A program made the position numbers and the translations under genes. Below are positions 1 through 9,798 of a stretch of 64,000 nucleotides of DNA, in pieces. The notes under the pieces are model-generated. The model was not told the DNA's origin, searched no databases, and worked only from the letters and a program-made list of their open reading frames with translations. The DNA is from Chitinophagaceae bacterium (lineage in GTDB: Bacteria > Bacteroidota > Bacteroidia > Chitinophagales > Chitinophagaceae), in NCBI GenBank assembly GCA_025360525.1, contig JANYCA010000143.1:1-64000 (forward strand), written 5' to 3'. Position 1 is the stretch's first letter. Each line of letters starts with the position of its first letter.

Positions 1-408
1 CACTCTGAAACTTTTTTGCAAATTCTATTAAATTCATTCCTGTAAACATAGCTAATAATTTTAGCTCAAATATACTAAAATAATTAGTCTAAAACAAGTC
101 TTAGTCAATTCAACACGACCAATACGCTTTATCCTATAAAATTTTAAACCACCTTACCATGTTTGCTTAGTGTGTCAGCTAATAATTTTCAATAACGATG
201 CCAACTGATAATACTCAATGTCGTCAAAGAAATTGAAGTGCTGATAGCATGGGCAGCCGGTGAACGGGGAATTAGTTCTACATACGAGCCTGAACATACG
301 AACGATACTGAGTTGTAGCCCAAGCGTTAATTTAAGGATGGAAAGAATTAAATGTTGCTATAAGATTTAGGCATTTTGATTTGCTGAAACCCGTTAATAT
401 ACAAAATA
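1..408. other. intergenic, nothing recognised
   Basis: AT-rich stretch before the first gene. Short open frames occur on both strands but none has a convincing start, codon pattern or recognisable motif. I see no RNA gene. Confidence 0.5.
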
Positions 409-436
409 AAAAAGCACCTGCTTGCAGATGCTTTTT
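409..436. terminator. bidirectional intrinsic terminator
   Basis: Hairpin with outer arms AAAAAGCA and TGCTTTTT, one mismatch, then inner arms CTGC and GCAG. Read on the minus strand it is followed by a T-rich tract and lies about 20 bp past the stop of the small secreted protein gene at 458-742. Confidence 0.7.
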
Positions 437-457
437 AAAAAATCAAATTATTATACC

Positions 458-742
458 TTAGTTCTTTTTGTTGGCTTTGAATCTTTTATCTGGTGTGCCA
501 TCTTTTTTTACCGGGCCTGCTGCAGGTGCAGCTGTGGCGGTTTTGTTGGCACTATATCTTTTATCAAGGGTGCCATCTTTTTTTACAGGTCCTGCTGTTG
601 CCGTTGCTGCAGGCGTGGCTTTTGCTGTTGTCTGCTTGGCTTGAGTAGTTGCTGGTTTGGCTGTTTTTTTAGCAACTTCCTGGGCGGGTACCATTCCGGT
701 AAACCCGAGTAGCATACAGCATGCAATCAATAATTTTTTCAT
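458..742 (-). CDS. small secreted protein with two basic repeats
   Basis: Encodes 94 residues. The N-terminus is a clear signal peptide (MKKLL, hydrophobic core, then VPAQ at about residues 18-21), so the product is probably periplasmic or exported. An Ala/Thr/Lys-rich linker follows. The C-terminal half holds two copies of a motif close to GPVKKDGTxDKR(F/Y)xANK, at about residues 52-68 and 76-92. I recognise this only as a repeat seen in small Bacteroidota exported proteins, not as a characterised domain. The strong positive charge would suit binding an anionic surface, which is inference. A terminator follows directly. Function unknown. Confidence 0.75.
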   Translation of the reverse strand: MKKLLIACCMLLGFTGMVPAQEVAKKTAKPATTQAKQTTAKATPAATATAGPVKKDGTLDKRYSANKTATAAPAAGPVKKDGTPDKRFKANKKN

Positions 743-887
743 AATTAAAATATTTGGTTTAGACAGTAAAATTAAACTCCATTATTAAATAATTTAGTTA
801 GTTGATGGTTAATGTCATGAATATTATTTTAGTTTTAACAGGATATTATTTAGCTGCTTTCATCGTACTTTACAAAACAAAATTTAA

Positions 888-1793
888 ATGATGACTGTAG
901 AAGCGCTTAATCAGCAATATGCAATTAAAGATGTAGCCCATTTTTTACAAGAGAAGGACGGACTGATTTTTTTATCAATCAATAATTCGTTTGCATCTGC
1001 CCGTATTACGCTGTATGGTGCACAAATAATCAGTTATAAGCCGTTTGGCACCCAGGATGTTTTATGGGTAAGTGATAATGCTACGTTTAAAGAAGGTAAA
1101 GCGATTAGAGGCGGCATACCAATATGCTTTCCGTGGTTTGGCCCTCATAATACTGATAATACAAAGCCACAGCATGGTTTTGCAAGAACCAGCAACTGGC
1201 AGGTACTTGCTGTTCAACAGTTGGCGGATGGAGCTACAGATATCCAATTCATGTTGGAGCAATCTGAAAAGACGCTTAACCTTTGGCCCTTCCCGTTTAA
1301 AGCAGTAATAAACTTTATTGTGGGCAATACCCTGCAGGTGATATTTAGCGTCACCAATACCGGAACAACATCTTTAGAATATTCTGATGCTTTGCATACT
1401 TATTTTAACATTAGTGATATTGCTGCTATTGAGCTGGATGGTTTTGATAACGCTCCTTATTATGAAGCTTTTGGTGATGAGTTATTGCAACAAAAAAAAA
1501 CCACACTGCATCCTGGAATAGAAAACAACAGGCGTTACATCCAGCATACAGGCAAAGCCGTCATTACCGACCCCGGATTTAACAGGAAAATTGTTATTAA
1601 GAAAACAGGCAGTAAGGTAACGGTTGTATGGAACCCCGGCCCCATCACCAGCAAAAAATTCAGCGATATGTCGCCCGAAGGATATAAAAACTTCATTTGT
1701 GTAGAACCAGCTAACGCCTACCCTGGCATTGACATGGTTAACGTTGCACCGGGCGGGGATTTTAGCCTGTCAACTACAATTAAAATTGGTTAA
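888..1793 (+). CDS. D-hexose-6-phosphate mutarotase (aldose 1-epimerase family)
   Basis: Encodes 301 residues, the usual length for the YeaD-like branch of the aldose epimerase family, which interconverts alpha and beta anomers of hexose 6-phosphates in the cytoplasm. Family motifs are visible: GGIPICFPWFGP near residue 75, HGFAR near 97, the candidate catalytic His in DALHTYF near 167, and the candidate general-base Glu in CVEPANA near 272. There is no signal peptide. Two adjacent ATG codons (888, 891) could start it. It stands alone with no obvious operon partner. Family assignment is firm; exact substrate is inferred. Confidence 0.88.
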   Translation: MMTVEALNQQYAIKDVAHFLQEKDGLIFLSINNSFASARITLYGAQIISYKPFGTQDVLWVSDNATFKEGKAIRGGIPICFPWFGPHNTDNTKPQHGFARTSNWQVLAVQQLADGATDIQFMLEQSEKTLNLWPFPFKAVINFIVGNTLQVIFSVTNTGTTSLEYSDALHTYFNISDIAAIELDGFDNAPYYEAFGDELLQQKKTTLHPGIENNRRYIQHTGKAVITDPGFNRKIVIKKTGSKVTVVWNPGPITSKKFSDMSPEGYKNFICVEPANAYPGIDMVNVAPGGDFSLSTTIKIG

Positions 1794-1899
1794 TTGAGCG
1801 CTTATTTTTAGTCTCGCTAACATTTAATTAATTTCTTTTTTTTCTTACTAAGGGCTTGTCTGTATTGATTATCAGCCCATTAAAACCGTTACCCCAAAT

Positions 1900-1907
1900 T
1901 ATATTTG
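1900..1907 (+). promoter_or_regulatory. candidate -7 element TATATTTG upstream of nrdBA
   Basis: Perfect match to the Bacteroidota -7 consensus TAnnTTTG. It lies about 510 bp before nrdB, which would imply a long 5' leader. No clear -33 TTG at the usual distance was found. Confidence 0.35.
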
Positions 1908-2085
1908 CGCTTACTTTTTTAAAAGAAATTAACCAGCTAATTTTTGTGCAGTTTTTTTTGAGTACGTCACAGTTTTAATCAACAAAAAAGTGGTGAGTAT
2001 TTTTGGATTTTATTTATTTTTTTTGGTGAAATACACTGCCAATAAACGGTTTGAAAGTTTTCAACATCTAGTGGACAAAATCTTC

Positions 2086-2102
2086 AACATTAACTTAATG
2101 TT
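2086..2102. promoter_or_regulatory. perfect palindrome, possible operator
   Basis: AACATTAA, one base, then TTAATGTT: two perfect 8-bp arms. It lies between the candidate promoter and nrdB. An operator or leader hairpin role is inference only. Confidence 0.3.
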
Positions 2103-2415
2103 ACGGCCTAATATTGTCAAGATAATTGATTGGGGCAAAGTTTATACGTACAACAGTTTTAAATGCAAATCAGGTGTTTCTGCTTAATAAAGCATAAACA
2201 TCCTGAGCAAACCTTTAGCTGTAAAATTCCTGATTTTTATTTTAGTTAATGGCACTGTTTTGCTTTGTAAAGGGCAGGGTGGCTATTGATGAATGGAGCT
2301 AATTTAACAATAATCAAACAGTTGGTTTTTGGGATTTTTAAAGGGACTAAGCAATTTGAACGAAATAAGCGACGAATATTGACCCTGCAGGTTTTGAAAT
2401 TAAATATTTACTATT

Positions 2416-3387
2416 ATGGAACACAGCGATGAACTATTATTGAGAGAAAACAAAGACCGCTTTGTAATACTTCCTATCAACTACCCAAAAGTGTGGGAAC
2501 AATATAAAAAGCACGAAGCCAGTTTTTGGACGGCTGAGGAAATTGATTTAAGCGGCGATCAAAAAGACTGGGATAATCTGAATGATGGTGAGCGTCATTT
2601 TATAAGCCATATACTGGCGTTTTTTGCTGCAAGCGATGGTATAGTAAATGAAAATCTTGCAGTAAATTTTATGAGTGAAGTACAATTGCCGGAAGCAAGG
2701 TGTTTTTATGGTTTTCAGATTATGATGGAAAACATACACAGCGAAACCTATGCATTGCTGATTGATACCTACATAAAGGATCCAAAGGAAAAAAACAAAT
2801 TGTTTCATGCCATTGATACCATACCGGCAGTAAAGAAAAAAGCAGAATGGGCCTTGCGTTGGATTGATAATGGATCATTTGCAGAACGACTAGTTGCGTT
2901 TGCGGCGGTTGAAGGTATCTTTTTCAGTGGCAGTTTCTGTTCTATTTTCTGGATGAAAAAAAGGGGCCTTATGCCAGGTTTAACTTTTAGTAATGAATTG
3001 ATTAGCCGAGATGAAGGATTGCATTGTGAATTTGCTTGTTTGTTATACAGCATGTTAAAAAATAAACTGACCGAGGACGCTGTGCACACAATTATTAGAG
3101 ATGCTGTTGTAATTGAGAAAGAGTTTATAACGGATGCATTGCCTGTTGGCCTCATTGGCATGAATGCCATACTGATGCAGCAATACATTGAGTTTGTTGC
3201 CGACAGATGGTTAAGCGAATTGGGCTATTCAACCATTTACAACACCACTAATCCGTTTGATTTTATGGAGATGATCTCCTTGCAGGGTAAAACAAATTTC
3301 TTTGAAAAAAGAGTGGGAGATTATCAAAAGGCTGGTGTAATGTCTGGCAAAGAATCACAGGCGTTTTCACTGGAGGAAGATTTTTAA
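2416..3387 (+). CDS. nrdB: ribonucleoside-diphosphate reductase, beta subunit (class Ia)
   Basis: Encodes 323 residues of the radical-generating small subunit of class I ribonucleotide reductase, which makes deoxyribonucleotides in the cytoplasm with NrdA. Visible residues fit a di-iron/tyrosyl-radical enzyme: Asp74, the ENIHSETY motif giving Glu105, His108 and candidate radical Tyr112, then EGIFFSG and [11 protein letters not shown] with the later Glu and His ligands. There is no N-terminal ATP-cone, which some Bacteroidota NrdB proteins carry; the ATP-cone is on NrdA instead. nrdA follows 86 bp downstream and is probably co-transcribed. Confidence 0.97.
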   Translation: MEHSDELLLRENKDRFVILPINYPKVWEQYKKHEASFWTAEEIDLSGDQKDWDNLNDGERHFISHILAFFAASDGIVNENLAVNFMSEVQLPEARCFYGFQIMMENIHSETYALLIDTYIKDPKEKNKLFHAIDTIPAVKKKAEWALRWIDNGSFAERLVAFAAVEGIFFSGSFCSIFWMKKRGLMPGLTFSNELISRDEGLHCEFACLLYSMLKNKLTEDAVHTIIRDAVVIEKEFITDALPVGLIGMNAILMQQYIEFVADRWLSELGYSTIYNTTNPFDFMEMISLQGKTNFFEKRVGDYQKAGVMSGKESQAFSLEEDF

Positions 3388-3473
3388 AATCGGTGAATTT
3401 TGAAATTCTGCATCCTGCATTCAAATCCTTTATAACAAACCATATCAAATAACCCAAATCATACATCTGCCTC

Positions 3474-5873
3474 ATGTTTGTAATTAAAAGAAACGGTAAA
3501 AGAGAATCCGTAAAATTTGATAAAGTAACTGCCAGAATTGAAAAATTGAGTTACAGTCTTAGCCCTACCATCAATGTAATTGATGTTGCAAAAAAAACCA
3601 TTGAAGGTATTTATGAAGGCGTGCCCACAACCGAATTGGATAATCTTGCGGCTGAAACAGCGGCGTCATTAACTATTACACATCCCGATTACGCTATTTT
3701 AGCCTCCAGGATTGCTGTTAGTAATCTGCATAAGAATACAACCAAAAGTTTTTCTGAGACCATGCGTAATCTGTATCATTATACTGATAAAACCACTGGT
3801 AAACTGATGCCACTAATTGCGGATGATGTGATGGACATTATTGAGGAACATGCTGAACTTTTGGACAGCAGTATTATCTATGATCGTGATTTTGGCTTTG
3901 ACTATTTTGGATTTAAAACATTGGAAAAATCTTACCTGCTTAAAATTAATGGTAAAATAGCTGAACGTCCGCAGCATATGTATATGAGGGTGGCTGTTGG
4001 TATTCATAAAGAGGATATTGAATCTGCTATCAGCACCTATCACCTGATGAGTGAAAAATGGTTTACACATGCAACACCCACCTTGTTTAATGCAGGGTCG
4101 CCCAAGCCGCAAATGAGTAGTTGCTTTTTGCTTACTATGAAAGAAGATAGCATTGATGGCATTTACGACACATTAAAGCAAACCGCTAAAATCTCTCAAA
4201 GTGCTGGTGGTATTGGTTTAGCCATTCACAACATAAGGGCAACAGGCAGTTATATCGGAGGCACCAATGGTACCAGTAATGGAATTATTCCTATGCTTAG
4301 GGTATATAATGATACAGCAAGGTATGTTGACCAGGGTGGTGGAAAACGCAAGGGTGCATTTGCTATTTATCTTGAACCCTGGCATGCAGATATTATCGGG
4401 TTCCTCGACTTAAGAAAAAACCATGGCAAAGAAGAAATGAGAGCAAGAGATTTATTTTTTGCTTTATGGATTGCTGATTTATTTATGAAAAGGGTAGAGG
4501 CAAATGGTGAATGGAGTTTGTTTTGCCCCAACGAAGCGCCGGGATTGAGTGATTGCTGGGGAGCTGAGTTTGAAGAATTATACTGCAAGTATGAGGTAGA
4601 AGGAAGGGCAAGAAAAACAATTAAAGCGCAGGATTTGTGGTTTGCCATTTTAGAATCGCAAATAGAAACCGGCACGCCCTATATGTTGTATAAAGATGCA
4701 GCCAATAGCAAAAGCAATCAGCAGAATTTAGGCACTATCAAAAGCAGTAATCTTTGCACCGAAATAATGGAGTACACCAGTCCCGATGAAGTAGCGGTTT
4801 GCAACCTTGCTTCGCTGGCATTACCAAAGTTTGTGATTGATGGTAAATTTGATCATCAAAAATTATTTGATGTTACTTACCAGGTAACCAAAAACCTGAA
4901 CAAGGTTATTGACCATAATTTTTATCCGGTAGAGGAAGCCCGTAATTCCAATACAAAGCACCGGCCTATTGGTATTGGTGTACAAGGATTGGCTGATGTA
5001 TTTATTTTGCTGCGTTTACCCTTTGAAAGTGACCTTGCAAAAATGCTGAATAAGAATATTTTTGAAACCATCTACTTTGCGGCAATGACTGCCAGTAAAG
5101 ACTTAGCAAAAGTAGCGGGTGCTTATGAGTCTTTTGCTGGTTCTCCTGTGTCAAAAGGAATTTTTCAATTTGATATGTGGGGTGTTACACCAAGCGATCG
5201 TTGGGACTGGGCCGCCTTGAAAAGCGAAGTAAAAGAATTTGGCATTAGAAATTCGCTTTTATTGGCACCCATGCCTACTGCCTCCACATCACAAATTTTT
5301 GGTAACAACGAATGTTTTGAACCATATACCAGTAATATTTACTCAAGAAGAGTGTTAAGCGGTGAGTTTATCATTGTAAACAAACACCTGCTTAAAGATC
5401 TTATCCAGCTTGGATTGTGGAACAATTCTATGAAGAATAAGATAATAGCGGCCAATGGGTCTATCCAGCAAATTGAAGAAATACCAGCTGATATTAAAGA
5501 GTTGTACAAAACTGTTTGGGAGATAAAGCAACGTAATATTATCGACATGTCTGCAGACAGAGGCGCATATATCTGCCAATCGCAGTCACTCAATTTATTC
5601 GTTGATAATCCTACTGCTTCTAAGTTGACATCGATGCATTTTCATGCATGGCGCAAAGGACTAAAGACAGGTATGTACTACCTGCGCTCTCAGGCTGCAA
5701 CGCAGGCCGTTCAGTTTACAGTAGAAAAGCAAGGCAGTAAAGAGATGGAGCCGGTTATTCCATCAGTTGAAAATAGCAATCAAAAAGCTAGTACTATTAA
5801 TGACGTAGAACCAACACAAACGAACGGATCAACCTGTACTATGCAGGATGGTTGTGTTAGTTGCGGTTCATAA
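3474..5873 (+). CDS. nrdA: ribonucleoside-diphosphate reductase, alpha subunit
   Basis: Encodes 799 residues of the catalytic large subunit, which reduces ribonucleoside diphosphates. The N-terminus ([16 protein letters not shown]) is an ATP-cone, the allosteric overall-activity site. Active-site residues are in place: redox pair Cys217 (SSCFLL) and Cys443 (AVCNLAS), thiyl-radical Cys428 within NLCTE with the flanking Asn and Glu. The C-terminal tail ends in a CVSC pair (Cys794, Cys797), the shuttle that is re-reduced by thioredoxin or glutaredoxin. It sits downstream of nrdB in the same direction; the order nrdB-nrdA is the reverse of E. coli. Confidence 0.97.
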   Translation: MFVIKRNGKRESVKFDKVTARIEKLSYSLSPTINVIDVAKKTIEGIYEGVPTTELDNLAAETAASLTITHPDYAILASRIAVSNLHKNTTKSFSETMRNLYHYTDKTTGKLMPLIADDVMDIIEEHAELLDSSIIYDRDFGFDYFGFKTLEKSYLLKINGKIAERPQHMYMRVAVGIHKEDIESAISTYHLMSEKWFTHATPTLFNAGSPKPQMSSCFLLTMKEDSIDGIYDTLKQTAKISQSAGGIGLAIHNIRATGSYIGGTNGTSNGIIPMLRVYNDTARYVDQGGGKRKGAFAIYLEPWHADIIGFLDLRKNHGKEEMRARDLFFALWIADLFMKRVEANGEWSLFCPNEAPGLSDCWGAEFEELYCKYEVEGRARKTIKAQDLWFAILESQIETGTPYMLYKDAANSKSNQQNLGTIKSSNLCTEIMEYTSPDEVAVCNLASLALPKFVIDGKFDHQKLFDVTYQVTKNLNKVIDHNFYPVEEARNSNTKHRPIGIGVQGLADVFILLRLPFESDLAKMLNKNIFETIYFAAMTASKDLAKVAGAYESFAGSPVSKGIFQFDMWGVTPSDRWDWAALKSEVKEFGIRNSLLLAPMPTASTSQIFGNNECFEPYTSNIYSRRVLSGEFIIVNKHLLKDLIQLGLWNNSMKNKIIAANGSIQQIEEIPADIKELYKTVWEIKQRNIIDMSADRGAYICQSQSLNLFVDNPTASKLTSMHFHAWRKGLKTGMYYLRSQAATQAVQFTVEKQGSKEMEPVIPSVENSNQKASTINDVEPTQTNGSTCTMQDGCVSCGS

Positions 5874-5977
5874 ATTATAGTTGAATAATATTTTCATCTA
5901 CTGAAATATTTTACAACAAAAATGAGATTAAAATGTTACGGATCAAAATACAAAACATTTTTTTAAAATTAAGTTGA

Positions 5978-6439
5978 ATGAGACATCCAATAATGTGCTG
6001 GGATATTGTAGTGGAAGGAATATCGAGGAGGAATGAATTTTCTCAGGATATAAAAGCAATTCAACGGTTGATGAATCAGAATAACTGGCAATCACCGGAG
6101 AGAGAACTGGACAATTGTATAGTGTGGGAAAATAAAACACTGCTTGTAACTGATGCATCTCTCAATATAAAGCTCGCTACTAAAAATTTATATGAAATGA
6201 ATGGGTACAAGCCCGGGGAAGTAATTGGCAAACATCCAAAGTTTTTTCAGGGCGAAGCTACTTGTCTCGAGTCAAGAAAGATTATTAGTATGGCCATTCA
6301 GCAACAGATTCCTTTTACCTGTGATATTGCAAACTATCGAAAAGACGGGCGTATTTACACCTGCCATATTGATGGTTATCCAATTTTTGATAAAGATGGT
6401 AAACTGGTAAATTTTGTTGCTATTGAAAATGCGGCATAA
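5978..6439 (+). CDS. solo LOV-like PAS protein lacking the photoactive Cys
   Basis: Encodes 153 residues, a lone sensory domain with no attached output module. Residues 50-153 form a PAS domain resembling the LOV subgroup: GKHPKFFQG (84-92) aligns with the LOV core GRNCRFLQG, followed by NYRKDG (119-124) and a typical last-strand region. The adduct-forming Cys is replaced by Pro87, so a normal LOV photocycle is not expected; redox or ligand sensing, or a partner-binding role, is possible. The first 50 residues are not recognisable. It stands alone between nrdA and a convergent gene. Family certain, function unknown. Confidence 0.75.
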   Translation: MRHPIMCWDIVVEGISRRNEFSQDIKAIQRLMNQNNWQSPERELDNCIVWENKTLLVTDASLNIKLATKNLYEMNGYKPGEVIGKHPKFFQGEATCLESRKIISMAIQQQIPFTCDIANYRKDGRIYTCHIDGYPIFDKDGKLVNFVAIENAA

Positions 6440-6481
6440 AAGCTGTTTCTGCAGCTAGTCAAATTTCACCTGTAGGAACAT

Positions 6482-6528
6482 GAGTTAGCAGAGTTTACGC
6501 AGCGATTATTTTTCCTCTGCGCTAACTC
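6482..6528. terminator. candidate stem-loop between convergent genes
   Basis: GAGTTAGC (6482-6489) pairs with GCTAACTC (6521-6528), and AGAG with CTCT inside it across a 2-nt bulge; the loop is about 21 nt. It lies between the PAS gene and the OstA-like gene, which converge. There is no strong T-tract directly after the stem, so terminator function is uncertain. Confidence 0.35.
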
Positions 6529-6610
6529 CATTTACTCCAGCTCTCTGCGGTTTATTGGACTAGTTTCATCAAAATTAAAACCTGACCGGAGTATACTTAC
6601 TGTCTTCCAA

Positions 6611-8518
6611 TTACTCAAATAACTCCAACTTGTTTTTGGGCCGTCTGCTTTCCCACCATTTAAAGCCTTTGAGGTATTTTTGTTCAGCAGGTATCTGGCG
6701 CATAGGATATAATACGCCATCTACGTCGTTGATAAATTTTACTTTGTTTACGTTTTTGTCTACAAAATAAACATCTATTACATCCCCCTTACAACGGTTC
6801 ATTCCTGTGTAAGCACTGTCATCATCCTGTGGATAAAAAATACTTTCTGCAGGTGATCCTTTTACCCTCATATAATCTAACGCACCTTCTTTAAAATAGC
6901 CATTTAAGGTACGGCCTGCTATCTGATTATACATTTCGCTGTTTAGCTCGTTGATAATAATACCATTGTCGAAAACCAGCACCCTGTCTACCTTTTTATT
7001 TTTTGTAAACAAATGAATGGTATCACCTGAAATTTGCGATTTATTGCTAAACACCAATGGGTCCTTAAACATCCGGAACATAGAATCTTCGGATGAATAG
7101 TGAAGACTGTCGCACACTGCCTGTAACGAATCATTAAATATACGCACATGATGGAAGGCAATAAAATAGCGAATAACAGAGTCTTTGGCAATATTGATTG
7201 TCGTATCTTTTTTAAGTTTTTCTGTAGTAGATTTTTTCAACAACGAATCCCTTGATGCGACTCCCGCCTTTCCTGTACCTGTGTCTGCTGAGGGCATTAT
7301 TGCAATAGCAGTGTCGGCAATAATCTGTTGTGCCGGTTTCTTAAATTCAGGTTCGCTTGCGGCTCTTTTGCTTTGCAGCGTATCCATGGTTTGTTTTATT
7401 TTTTGCAGGCTGCTGTCTGTTCCATTTAGTAAATCCGTACTGTCGCTCGAAACAACTGTTGTTCTCTTTAAGGTATCCTTTTTCAATATAATTTTTTTGC
7501 CTTGCTCATCTCTTTTTTCCACTCCGGAGAACAGTGTATCGGCTGCAATAAATGTACTGTCGTTGCCTTCACCCTTAAATATAAGCACCGGTTTACGGGT
7601 TGCTAAAAATGAATTGTCGTTTTTATTGAGAAAAATCTGGTTCCCCAAAATTGTGTAACCATTTACGCTGTCTCTTATCACTGCATTGCCTTCCAGCTGG
7701 GCAATGCCGGCTTTTTCATCATAAGCACTGTTGTCTGCTACATAAGTGCGGGTGCTGTCTTTAAATACAGTGCGGTAGCCAAAAAATGCTTTGCCGTTTT
7801 TTAAATCGTAGGTGCCGCTTGTTGTAAAAATGTCCCCACCTTCTTTACTTTTAATGTAGGTGGGCGCTATAAAAGTTACTACCTGTGTTTGGGTATTGTA
7901 CAGCAGGCTGTCACTTTTAATATCGTACTTGGGATCTACCAGGTGTACATTCTTTTTAAAGTACACATCTTTGGTATCTGCATAGTAAATACCATCAAGG
8001 CTAGTAAGGATTGTTTTGCCATTTACCACTCTGCCACCATTTTTATAAATGCCAATATTGGTCTTTAAATCATACTCCAGTTCCTGGGTATAAAGGGTGC
8101 CTTTTTTATCGGTTAGCCGCACATCTTTTTTAAGGTAGGCTATCCTTTCGGCACCAATGTACTTAAGGTATTGGGAGTAGGTATGTATACTGTCGCTCTG
8201 GTTGATGTGAATATTGCCAAATGCCTCCATCACTTTGGATCGTTCATTAATGGCAGCACTATCGCAATAAAAAAGGGTAGGGGTTTCCTTCATTATTACA
8301 TTGCCTGCAATGGTTTGATAGGTGATGCTGTCAACCATTTTTTTTCTCAGACTATTTCCCTGTATTATTTCTATCTGGCGAAGTGTATCGGCTGCAGGGC
8401 TTACCGGTAAAGTGATCTGGCCCAATGCTGCATTACCGTGTAAAGAAAAAAGCAGGTAAAGAATAAAAATGCAGTAGTTAAAAATTGGTTTCAATATAAA
8501 TAATTTTACAAGCTGCAA
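6611..8518 (-). CDS. OstA-like (LptA/LptC fold) envelope protein
   Basis: Encodes up to 635 residues. After an N-terminal hydrophobic export signal (ending near AALGQ) comes a repeated beta-rich region, about residues 50-300, with OstA/LptA-like strand patterns in which short modules describe structures such as YDLKTNIGIYKNGG. A low-complexity Lys/Ser/Asp linker (about 330-440) leads to a second OstA-like block (about 450-600). Bacteroidota use such proteins in lipopolysaccharide transport across the periplasm; that role here is family-based inference, helped by the LptD-like gene nearby. No ATG lies near the signal: TTG at 8518 or TTG at 8494 must start it, and the latter gives a neater signal peptide. 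Confidence 0.8.
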   Translation of the reverse strand: MQLVKLFILKPIFNYCIFILYLLFSLHGNAALGQITLPVSPAADTLRQIEIIQGNSLRKKMVDSITYQTIAGNVIMKETPTLFYCDSAAINERSKVMEAFGNIHINQSDSIHTYSQYLKYIGAERIAYLKKDVRLTDKKGTLYTQELEYDLKTNIGIYKNGGRVVNGKTILTSLDGIYYADTKDVYFKKNVHLVDPKYDIKSDSLLYNTQTQVVTFIAPTYIKSKEGGDIFTTSGTYDLKNGKAFFGYRTVFKDSTRTYVADNSAYDEKAGIAQLEGNAVIRDSVNGYTILGNQIFLNKNDNSFLATRKPVLIFKGEGNDSTFIAADTLFSGVEKRDEQGKKIILKKDTLKRTTVVSSDSTDLLNGTDSSLQKIKQTMDTLQSKRAASEPEFKKPAQQIIADTAIAIMPSADTGTGKAGVASRDSLLKKSTTEKLKKDTTINIAKDSVIRYFIAFHHVRIFNDSLQAVCDSLHYSSEDSMFRMFKDPLVFSNKSQISGDTIHLFTKNKKVDRVLVFDNGIIINELNSEMYNQIAGRTLNGYFKEGALDYMRVKGSPAESIFYPQDDDSAYTGMNRCKGDVIDVYFVDKNVNKVKFINDVDGVLYPMRQIPAEQKYLKGFKWWESRRPKNKLELFE

Positions 8519-8651
8519 TTTCTTTTTTTATTTATAAATGAAAACACAATTTTATGCAGGTAAGATTTAACTTTTAAAGCTTTTGAGTAACTCTTTTCTG
8601 TTTTAAGTAATTATTTACGCAGGCTTGAATAGTTAAATGCTGAAACAAAAA

Positions 8652-9668
8652 TTATTTATTCAGGTAAGGGGCATTCACTGTGTCTGGCAAGGGCACCATC
8701 AGGGCCTCGGTTTTATCCTTTTTACCGAATACAGAAATGTTTACATAGCGCTTTGGATGAAGTCTTACATCATCCAGCAGGAGGTTTATTTTATTGGAGG
8801 TTGCATTAAGGTTGTTGTATAATTTAGTGTCATTCATCAATAAACCCAGGGAGCCCTTATCACTGTTTACTTTTGAAATGGTTGATTTTAATTCGTCGAT
8901 GGTACCATTTAATGTAGTAAGCGTTTTCTCTATATCAAGTTTTGCAAACTTATTGGTTGCAACTTCCACATTGTTCATCGTTTGCGTTAGCTTTTCATTG
9001 TTGTTTTTTAAAGCACCGGTAAAAGAGCTAACATTATCGAGTGTTTTTGCCAATGCACCTGTTTGGGTATTTAATATTGTTTGAAGCGAAGCTGCTGAAA
9101 TTGCTAAGGAGCCGGTAGTTTTATTTAGGTTATCCAGCATGCCTTTTATATTGTTTTTTGCGGCAGGATCAAAAACCCTATTCACAGTATTCAACAGGCT
9201 ATCCAACGATTTTACTGCACTGGTTACCTGGAACAAAACGGGATCAAGTTTTTTCATTGCATCTCCCACCAAATCGCTTGTGGCAACTGTATTGATGGAG
9301 TCACCGTCTTTTTTAAAAGCAGTTGTATTATTGCCCAGTTTAATTTCCATTTGCACACTACCGAGTAACGATTTGGTGATTACAGCATAAGAATCTTCAG
9401 GGATATTAACATCATCTTTCATGTTGATGACTACTGCAATTTTTCGCATATCTTTTCCGCCATCTATGCCGTAAATACTGCCTACCTGTTTACCATTAAT
9501 AACTACCGGATTGCTAACAGATAATCCCAGTACGTCAAAAAAAGTAGCAGTGTACCTGGTGTTTTTTCCGGTAAAAGTTTTGCCTTTTAAAAAGTTGAAG
9601 CCCAGTATTAAACAGACGATGGCTATCGCAGTGAGTGATCCTACTTTTGTTTCGTTCGAAATTGTCAT
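8652..9668 (-). CDS. MCE/MlaD-family lipid-transfer protein
   Basis: Encodes 338 residues. One N-terminal membrane anchor (about residues 10-27) is followed by a single MCE domain (about 35-115), recognisable from FFDVLGLSVSNPVVINGKQVG and the strand ending in SLLGSVQMEI. The rest (about 130-300) is a helical, coiled-coil-prone tail rich in Asn, Thr and Leu. MCE proteins form hexameric rings that move phospholipids between inner and outer membranes together with an MlaEF-type ABC transporter; no such partners are in this window. The gene lies between the OstA-like and amidase genes on the same strand. A TAATTTTG promoter element lies 22 bp upstream. Confidence 0.88.
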   Translation of the reverse strand: MTISNETKVGSLTAIAIVCLILGFNFLKGKTFTGKNTRYTATFFDVLGLSVSNPVVINGKQVGSIYGIDGGKDMRKIAVVINMKDDVNIPEDSYAVITKSLLGSVQMEIKLGNNTTAFKKDGDSINTVATSDLVGDAMKKLDPVLFQVTSAVKSLDSLLNTVNRVFDPAAKNNIKGMLDNLNKTTGSLAISAASLQTILNTQTGALAKTLDNVSSFTGALKNNNEKLTQTMNNVEVATNKFAKLDIEKTLTTLNGTIDELKSTISKVNSDKGSLGLLMNDTKLYNNLNATSNKINLLLDDVRLHPKRYVNISVFGKKDKTEALMVPLPDTVNAPYLNK

Positions 9669-9690
9669 TACAAATCAAGTTGTTAATGGT

Positions 9691-9698
9691 CAAAATTA
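9691..9698 (-). promoter_or_regulatory. -7 element TAATTTTG for the MCE gene
   Basis: Read on the minus strand, a perfect TAnnTTTG match ending 22 bp before the ATG at 9668. Confidence 0.45.
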
Positions 9699-9798
9699 GG
9701 GATAAATTTTTTGGAGAACGTATTATATAAGTTTGAACTGTTTATTGGTGTTTCTTTAAATAAATTGAACTACCTCAAGTCGTTACTTTTTATACAAG

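Larger units (their letters stand above)
1794..2415. other. long leader region before nrdB
   Basis: About 620 bp without a convincing gene. It contains a TAnnTTTG promoter element (1900-1907) and a perfect 17-bp palindrome (2086-2102). A 65-codon open frame at 1990-2187 begins with GTG and lacks any recognisable feature; I do not call it. I looked for a cobalamin riboswitch and did not see one. Confidence 0.5.

Noticed and set aside
1990..2187. 65-codon open frame before nrdB
   Set aside because: GTG start, no motif, hydrophobic and AT-driven composition, inside a region that looks like leader or promoter.
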